NCBI GenBank assembly: GCA_000171875.1
Contig: ABHI01000006.1
Span: 40,633-104,632 of the forward strand
Direction of reading: 5' to 3'
DNA: 64,000 nucleotides
Origin: Flavobacteriales bacterium ALC-1
GTDB taxonomy: Bacteria; Bacteroidota; Bacteroidia; Flavobacteriales; Flavobacteriaceae
Shown: positions 59,316-64,000 of the stretch, piece after piece
Layout: each line of letters starts with the position of its first letter
Numbering within the stretch: the first letter of the stretch is position 1
Program-made: the position numbers and the translations under genes
The notes under the pieces: model-generated
What the model saw: the letters and a program-made list of their open reading frames with translations, nothing else
Told to the model about the DNA's origin: nothing
The model's database searches: none

Positions 59316-60710
59316 GTGAAGAATAAAAAAGGAATTCATTTCGAGGTTTCAGAACGTAAAATTCTACTTAGAATTGTAGATTTAGTCGTTGTGTTTTTAG
59401 GAATTTATTGCGTCAGTCTTTTCTTTGATTTCGATTATATCAAGTTCGATTATGAAAATAGTGTTGCGCTTATTCTTTTAGCATTCTATATTACCATTTT
59501 TGGAACTGTATTTGAAATATATGACCTTCAAAAAGCAAGTAAGTTTGATTCAACTTTTAGAAATTTAGTGATAACAACATCAATAGTTGTATTATTTTAT
59601 CTTTTTACACCAATATTGTCTCCTTATTTACCTGAAGAACGAACTCAAATTATATATTTCTACTTAACAATTATTATTCCTCTATTATTTTGGAGAGTTG
59701 TTTATATTAACCTTATTGAGTCACCACGTTTTTATAAACGTATTCTTTTAGTGGGCGAAGTTTCAAATATAGATGGGTTGGTTAATGCGCTGAGTAATTT
59801 TGATTCTAATTATAAAATTGTTGGTTTTATTAATAGTGAATCATCATCTATTGAGTCAGTAAAATTTAAAGGCCTTAAGGAGTTTGATGCAAAATATTTC
59901 TTAGAAACGATTGAAAAAGAAAGAATATCTGAAGTTTTAGTAGCAAGTTTTAATAGCGATGCTATAATGGTTGAAGTCTATCATAATTTAATGTTGCTTT
60001 TAGAGCATGGTTTTAAAATAAGGGATTATTCTCAAGTATATGAGGAAATGTTACATAAAGTGCCTATTCAATTTGTAGGAAAGGATTTTTATAAGTATTT
60101 CCCTTTTAGCCGAAGTAATGAAAATAAATTATATATATTTTTTCAGCGTACCTCAGATATAATTTTTGCTTTAATTGGTCTAATATTTGGTTCATTTTTA
60201 TTACCATTTATATTATTAGGAAATTTAATGGGTAACAAAGGGCCTTTATTCTATTCTCAAGAACGTGTGGGCAAAAATGGGAAGTCTTTTAGCATATTGA
60301 AGCTGAGAACTATGATTGTAAATGCAGAAAAAGATGGTGCGAAATGGGCAAAGAAAAATGATAAACGAATTACAGCTTTTGGAAAATTTTTAAGGCGTTC
60401 TCGTTTAGATGAAATTCCACAGTTTTATAATGTGCTAAATGGTGATATGAGTGTTATTGGTCCTAGACCTGAACGCCCTTTTTTTGTTAATGAATTATCT
60501 CGTATTATTCCATTTTATGAAACACGCCATATTATTAAACCTGGACTAACTGGATGGGCTCAAGTTAAGACTAGATATGGATCATCGATAGATGATAGTT
60601 TAACTAAGCTTCAATATGATTTATATTATATAAAGCATAGGAGTATATTCTTAGACTTTAATATTTTTATTAAAACTTTCAGTACTATTTTGTTCTACAG
60701 AGGGCAGTAG
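59316..60710 (+). CDS. Long polyprenyl glycosylphosphotransferase (WcaJ type), GTG start
   Basis: A 464-residue initiating enzyme: four N-terminal membrane helices and a nucleotide-binding-like central domain (CoA-binding-like, ~140-250), then a C-terminal catalytic PGT domain with FSILKLRTMIVNAEKDG, RITAFGKFLRRSRLDEIPQFYNVLNGDMSVIGPRPERPFF and HIIKPGLTGWAQV. It loads a hexose-1-phosphate onto undecaprenyl phosphate. Start is GTG at 59316. Having this and the short PGT at 38224 in one locus suggests two glycans or redundancy. Its stop is 2 bases from the stop of the convergent DUF4105 gene. Confidence 0.9.
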   Translation: MKNKKGIHFEVSERKILLRIVDLVVVFLGIYCVSLFFDFDYIKFDYENSVALILLAFYITIFGTVFEIYDLQKASKFDSTFRNLVITTSIVVLFYLFTPILSPYLPEERTQIIYFYLTIIIPLLFWRVVYINLIESPRFYKRILLVGEVSNIDGLVNALSNFDSNYKIVGFINSESSSIESVKFKGLKEFDAKYFLETIEKERISEVLVASFNSDAIMVEVYHNLMLLLEHGFKIRDYSQVYEEMLHKVPIQFVGKDFYKYFPFSRSNENKLYIFFQRTSDIIFALIGLIFGSFLLPFILLGNLMGNKGPLFYSQERVGKNGKSFSILKLRTMIVNAEKDGAKWAKKNDKRITAFGKFLRRSRLDEIPQFYNVLNGDMSVIGPRPERPFFVNELSRIIPFYETRHIIKPGLTGWAQVKTRYGSSIDDSLTKLQYDLYYIKHRSIFLDFNIFIKTFSTILFYRGQ

Positions 60711-60712
60711 TT

Positions 60713-61882
60713 TTAGTTTTTACTGTAATATTTTAAAAGGTATAAGTATCTCATCAATAAGGCAATTAATAAAGGAATTAAACCAATTGCAAATACTTGT
60801 ACACCAATAACCCAATGTAAGGTCAGAAGACAAAGCATAATAACTAAAAACTTAAGATAACTCTTAAACCAGTTTTTTATTTGTTTTTTTAATAGTTGTG
60901 CTATTACAATTATATTGATAGGAAAGGCCCATAATAGGTTGTAATTTTGCGCAGTAGCTGTATGGTCTGTGGCAAACCATAGTAATAAAATAACGATACC
61001 AACAATCCCTGTAGTAGCAAATAATATAATATCTAACCATTTACTTCTTGCTTTGTTTTTGTAATCTTTATAGGTGATGAATAAAATTATAAACGTCAAA
61101 ATCCCCATCACTATTAATGGAGTGAAAAGAAAACTTGAAGATGATTTAGTCTCTCTTTTCTGAAAAATTATGGAAGAGTTCTCTACTAAATTTTCAGAGC
61201 TATTTATTTTTGCCTTTTCAAAAAATGAATGGATATATTTTGGCAAAAACATATACTCATTTGTAGAAGCTTTTTTATCAATTACAGAGCCCAATGCAAT
61301 ATCAATCCCAAAACTTCCCCAAGTGTTTAATCCAACATGTTCGTGAATGAGTTCTCTAAATGTTTTAGATTCTAAATTAAGAGGTTGAGTGAATTCTATA
61401 TTATTTTTTGCGGCAACTTCAGCAACATCTCTTATGCGTGTGGCACAGTTATCATAGAAAAAATCATATAAATACCGCTTATTTTCAGGCTTATAGTTGT
61501 TTTCTAAGTAGTTAAATAATTTTTGTTTTTCGTTTGTTGAAAGATTTAAAACCTGCTCTTTTATCGTACGATTATATCTGACATAGTGATTGTAGAAATC
61601 AGAAAATTTATCTCTGCTAATAAGATAATTTAACTTTCCTTGAGCAAATTTTAAATAGAAATTTGGGGCTTCAAAATCATATCCACCATAACCATAAGTT
61701 ACATCAATTCCTAGAGGGATATCTTTTACCCTAAAAGCATTATGCCCAAACGCATCGTTTAAAGATTCACCAGGTCCAATAGTAAGAACGGATATTTTTG
61801 CTTCAGATGACAATTGAAATTGCTGCCCAAAAGACGAAAAGAAAATAAAGAGAAAAACAAAAGAGGATAATTTTAGTTTCAT
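60713..61882 (-). CDS. DUF4105 membrane protein, Lnb-like (putative lipoprotein N-acyltransferase)
   Basis: A 389-residue protein with a signal sequence (MKLKLSSFVFLFIFFSSFGQ), a periplasmic DUF4105 domain (~25-210) and four or five C-terminal membrane helices (from ~250). His47 (FGHNAF) and Cys146 (YDNCATRIRD) look like a Cys-His catalytic pair. From memory, this architecture corresponds to Lnb, described recently in Bacteroides as the N-acyltransferase that completes lipoprotein maturation where Lnt is absent. The gene shares a 12-base gap with the PorV-like gene upstream and may be co-transcribed with it. Confidence 0.8.
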   Translation of the reverse strand: MKLKLSSFVFLFIFFSSFGQQFQLSSEAKISVLTIGPGESLNDAFGHNAFRVKDIPLGIDVTYGYGGYDFEAPNFYLKFAQGKLNYLISRDKFSDFYNHYVRYNRTIKEQVLNLSTNEKQKLFNYLENNYKPENKRYLYDFFYDNCATRIRDVAEVAAKNNIEFTQPLNLESKTFRELIHEHVGLNTWGSFGIDIALGSVIDKKASTNEYMFLPKYIHSFFEKAKINSSENLVENSSIIFQKRETKSSSSFLFTPLIVMGILTFIILFITYKDYKNKARSKWLDIILFATTGIVGIVILLLWFATDHTATAQNYNLLWAFPINIIVIAQLLKKQIKNWFKSYLKFLVIMLCLLTLHWVIGVQVFAIGLIPLLIALLMRYLYLLKYYSKN

Positions 61883-61893
61883 ACGCAGTATTA

Positions 61894-62991
61894 CTATCTA
61901 AAAATACTAAAATCTATTTTTAATGAAAATACATTAGAATATAATGCAGCACTCTGGTCTCCAATATCAGTAAATGCATAATCGATATGTATGCCTTTGT
62001 ATTTAAAACCAACACCAAAATTGGGTTGAAAAGAAGTTTGTTCAGAACCATCAATCTGTATTTCATTTTGAAAATTACCAACTCCTCCTCGTAAAAAAAC
62101 TAAGTCTGTATAACCAAATTCAAAGCCTAAAGCCGGATTGATACTCGCAAAAGAGGTTGAAATAATATCATTATTTTCAGCAAAGCGAACATTTAAATTT
62201 GCTGCAGCTAAAAGTGAATAGTCATAGTTAAAAATCCATTTTTTAGATAACCCTAATTGTAGTTTTGGGATAGTTATTTCTGTAGTTTCAGGCAGCTCTT
62301 GGTTCTCGCCGTCTATGGCACCACTTATATCTTCAAACTTATCTTCATCAATAGACCAAGCATTGTAAGTGGTAGTAATGTCTCTTGCCATTATACCAAA
62401 CTTCCAATTAGTTTTACTTTCAAACTGAATGCCTGCATCCAATCCAAAACCCCAAGATGACGCAAAATCACCAATAATTCTTCTTATGATTTTTGCATTA
62501 ACCCCAAAATTTAAACCATCTAAAGGTAATTTCCTGGCATAAGAAAATGTTAAACCATAATCTGCAGTAGAAAAAGTGCTAATTCTATCATAGTTAATAT
62601 TGCCTTGGTCGTCAATTAATTGGGTTGTGTCTAAAATATCATCTACACCAAATCGTATAATAGAAATACCTACAGCGCTTCTATCATCTAAAGGCATTCC
62701 GTAAGCTATATAATTGTAATTGGCAATATTAGCAAAGTAACTACTATGCATTAAAGCGATTTGGTTGTCTTCGAGATGTACTAGTCCAGCCGGATTCCAA
62801 TATCCAGAATTTACGTCAGCAGTTTGCGACACAACAGCATTACTCATGCCTAAAGCAGCAGCATCTACACCGATATTCATAAACTCATTAGAATATTTTC
62901 TTGTAGTTTGAGCCGAAGCTAAAAGCGTAGTAAGCGTTAAGAGAATTACAGCGTAATTTTTCAACAACAATTTTTTTACAAAGATGCACAA
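61894..62991 (-). CDS. PorV/PorQ-family outer-membrane beta-barrel protein
   Basis: A 365-residue (or ~356) protein with a signal peptide and repeated amphipathic strands. The N-terminal FMNIGVDAAALGMSNAVVSQTADVNSGYWNPAGL is the PorV/PorQ (UPF0164-like, FadL-related) signature. PorV and PorQ belong to T9SS, for which two substrates are in this window; I cannot say whether this copy is the functional T9SS component. Start uncertain: ATG at 62991 gives an odd MCIFVKK extension over CATCTTTG, which resembles a -7 box; a TTG near 62964 would give a normal signal peptide (KNYAVILLTLTTLLASAQ). Confidence 0.82.
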   Translation of the reverse strand: MCIFVKKLLLKNYAVILLTLTTLLASAQTTRKYSNEFMNIGVDAAALGMSNAVVSQTADVNSGYWNPAGLVHLEDNQIALMHSSYFANIANYNYIAYGMPLDDRSAVGISIIRFGVDDILDTTQLIDDQGNINYDRISTFSTADYGLTFSYARKLPLDGLNFGVNAKIIRRIIGDFASSWGFGLDAGIQFESKTNWKFGIMARDITTTYNAWSIDEDKFEDISGAIDGENQELPETTEITIPKLQLGLSKKWIFNYDYSLLAAANLNVRFAENNDIISTSFASINPALGFEFGYTDLVFLRGGVGNFQNEIQIDGSEQTSFQPNFGVGFKYKGIHIDYAFTDIGDQSAALYSNVFSLKIDFSIFR

Positions 62992-63128
62992 TATTTTTTG
63001 GAAATTGTTTAAACAACTTCTGTCTATTTAACTGTAAAAATGGGTTCTTATTGTTTTCTTTTTTGGCAATTTGAAAAATAATAAGAGTTAGACTCAAATA
63101 CTTTTATATTTTTACAGAAATTAAGTTT

Positions 63129-63887
63129 ATGAGTATAAAAAGACACATTCCTAATTTTGTAACCCTTCTCAACTTATTTTCAGGTTGTATTGCATTAATA
63201 TTTGCTGTTTATGGAAATTTTGTTTTAGCTGCATTGTTTGTGTTTTTAGGTATATTTTTTGATTTTTTTGATGGCTTATTAGCACGCAAACTCAATGTGC
63301 AAAGTCCTTTAGGTATTCAGTTAGATTCTCTTGCAGATCTTGTAACTAGTGGAGTAGTGCCAGGAATTATAATGTTTAAACTTATTTCATTGACTGTGGA
63401 CGCACCAGATTACTCAACCTATAGTGATAGTTGGAATTCTATTTTCCATTGGCAAGGTTTTAAGTTATCTGTTTTACCACTTATTGGATTACTTATTCCA
63501 TTAGCATCCGCTTATCGCTTGGCAAAGTTCAATTTAGATGAAGACCAGCAAACTTATTTTAAAGGTTTGCCAGTGCCGGCTAATACTTTAGTTATATTAT
63601 CATTACCATTGATTTTAGAATACCAGAATAATGACTTAATGAATTCTATAATTATCAATAAATGGTTTTTAATTGGTTTAACACTTTTAAGTTGTTATTT
63701 GCTAAATTCCAATATAAAGTTATTTGCATTAAAATTTAAAGATTGGAGTTTTAAGACAAATGCTATACGTTATATATTTTTAATTTTAAGTGTTATAATG
63801 CTTATTGTATTGCATTTTGCTGCAATACCATTAATTGTTGCATTATACATCATGCTATCACTATTAGATAGAAAGAATATTCATTAA
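63129..63887 (+). CDS. pssA: CDP-diacylglycerol-serine O-phosphatidyltransferase
   Basis: A 252-residue inner-membrane enzyme making phosphatidylserine from CDP-diacylglycerol and serine, precursor of phosphatidylethanolamine. The CDP-alcohol phosphotransferase motif D-G-x2-A-R-x8-G-x3-D-x3-D is fully present at residues 48-70 (Asp48, Gly49, Ala52, Arg53, Gly62, Asp66, Asp70). About seven membrane helices. The N-terminus IPNFVTLLNLFSGC is typical of PssA rather than PgsA. Divergent from the PorV-like gene; no clean promoter box is seen in the ~135-base gap. Confidence 0.93.
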   Translation: MSIKRHIPNFVTLLNLFSGCIALIFAVYGNFVLAALFVFLGIFFDFFDGLLARKLNVQSPLGIQLDSLADLVTSGVVPGIIMFKLISLTVDAPDYSTYSDSWNSIFHWQGFKLSVLPLIGLLIPLASAYRLAKFNLDEDQQTYFKGLPVPANTLVILSLPLILEYQNNDLMNSIIINKWFLIGLTLLSCYLLNSNIKLFALKFKDWSFKTNAIRYIFLILSVIMLIVLHFAAIPLIVALYIMLSLLDRKNIH

Positions 63888-63913
63888 ACTAAAACACTAA
63901 CTACAAATAAATT

Positions 63914-64000
63914 ATGGCTGAAATTATTTTCACATTATTAATGCTTGTAATGTTACAAGCAGTTTTAGGATTTGACAACTTGCTTTATATTTCGTTAGAA
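63914..64000 (+). CDS. TerC-like membrane protein, N-terminal fragment (runs off the window)
   Basis: The ATG at 63914 is followed by 29 codons to the window edge: MAEIIFTLLMLVMLQ, then AVLGFDNLLYISLE. The helix ending in GFDNLLYISL fits the first membrane segment of TerC-family proteins (G-x-D-N-x-x-x-I), where the Asp in the membrane is conserved. Only 26 bases separate it from pssA, so they may be co-transcribed. The rest of the gene lies beyond the window. Confidence 0.7.
   Translation, partial: MAEIIFTLLMLVMLQAVLGFDNLLYISLE

Noticed and set aside
1..64000. tRNA, rRNA, riboswitch, prophage, transposase and CRISPR-Cas genes
   Set aside because: I looked for cloverleaf-like segments, transposase/integrase motifs and Cas genes and saw none. 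Small RNAs without known structure could be missed.

Overview
The window is AT-rich chromosomal DNA from a member of the Flavobacteriaceae (phylum Bacteroidota). Evidence for this: type IX secretion (T9SS) C-terminal sorting domains with YPNP motifs, a PorV/PorQ-family outer-membrane protein, TAnnTTTG-type -7 promoter boxes, almost no Shine-Dalgarno sequences, many SxC lipoproteins, a SecA of 1118 residues without the C-terminal zinc motif, and a DUF4105/Lnb-like protein. I cannot name the genus. No tRNA, rRNA, CRISPR array, IS element or prophage was seen, and no gene-free stretch reaches 300 bases.

Layout. 1-12.3 kb: 3' part of yidC, a triple-FAS1 lipoprotein (minus strand), a MORN-like secreted protein, mnmA, two secreted S8 proteases with T9SS tails on either side of a nitronate monooxygenase, a DoxX-like membrane protein divergent from an ECF sigma factor, and a MATE exporter. 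12.1-15.8 kb: a small acidic protein coupled to a PAP2 phosphatase, converging on a three-gene minus-strand operon (GT2, tandem LAB_N membrane protein, ArnT-like GT) that looks like a lipid-linked sugar transfer pathway. 15.9-21.2 kb: MeaB with a DUF2911 protein, an ECF sigma / anti-sigma / surface-protein operon with a textbook autoregulatory promoter, and an M23 peptidase. 21.2-34.8 kb, all minus strand: small envelope and lipoprotein genes of unknown function, secA, a DUF2795 protein, cobalamin adenosyltransferase, a LolD/MacB-type ATPase, a methyltransferase and an ABC-F protein.

34.9-60.7 kb, all plus strand: a large capsule/exopolysaccharide locus. A strong promoter at 34877-34906 drives OPX (Wza-like), Wzc, a short initiating sugar transferase, and TviB- and TviC-like enzymes predicted to make UDP-GalNAcA. 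A terminator at 41131-41164 ends this unit. The second unit starts with Wzm/Wzt ABC export genes, then about ten glycosyltransferases, an SDR epimerase, the sialic-acid genes neuA, neuB and neuC, a Wzy-like polymerase and a second, long WcaJ-type initiating transferase. The locus mixes ABC-dependent and Wzy-dependent parts, has no Wzx, and has no recognisable sialyltransferase although CMP-sialic acid is predicted. neuB carries seven one-base indels within about 260 bases, while the corrected protein would be full length (348 aa).

60.7-64 kb: a DUF4105 (Lnb-like) membrane protein and a PorV/PorQ-family protein on the minus strand, then pssA and the start of a TerC-like gene on the plus strand.

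Most promising for follow-up: the GT2/LAB_N/ArnT-like cassette, the unassigned GT after neuC, the hybrid export system, the divergent ECF-DoxX control region with matching TGTAAC boxes, and the neuB indel cluster, which I think is most likely a sequence error. All functional assignments are by eye; no searches were run.
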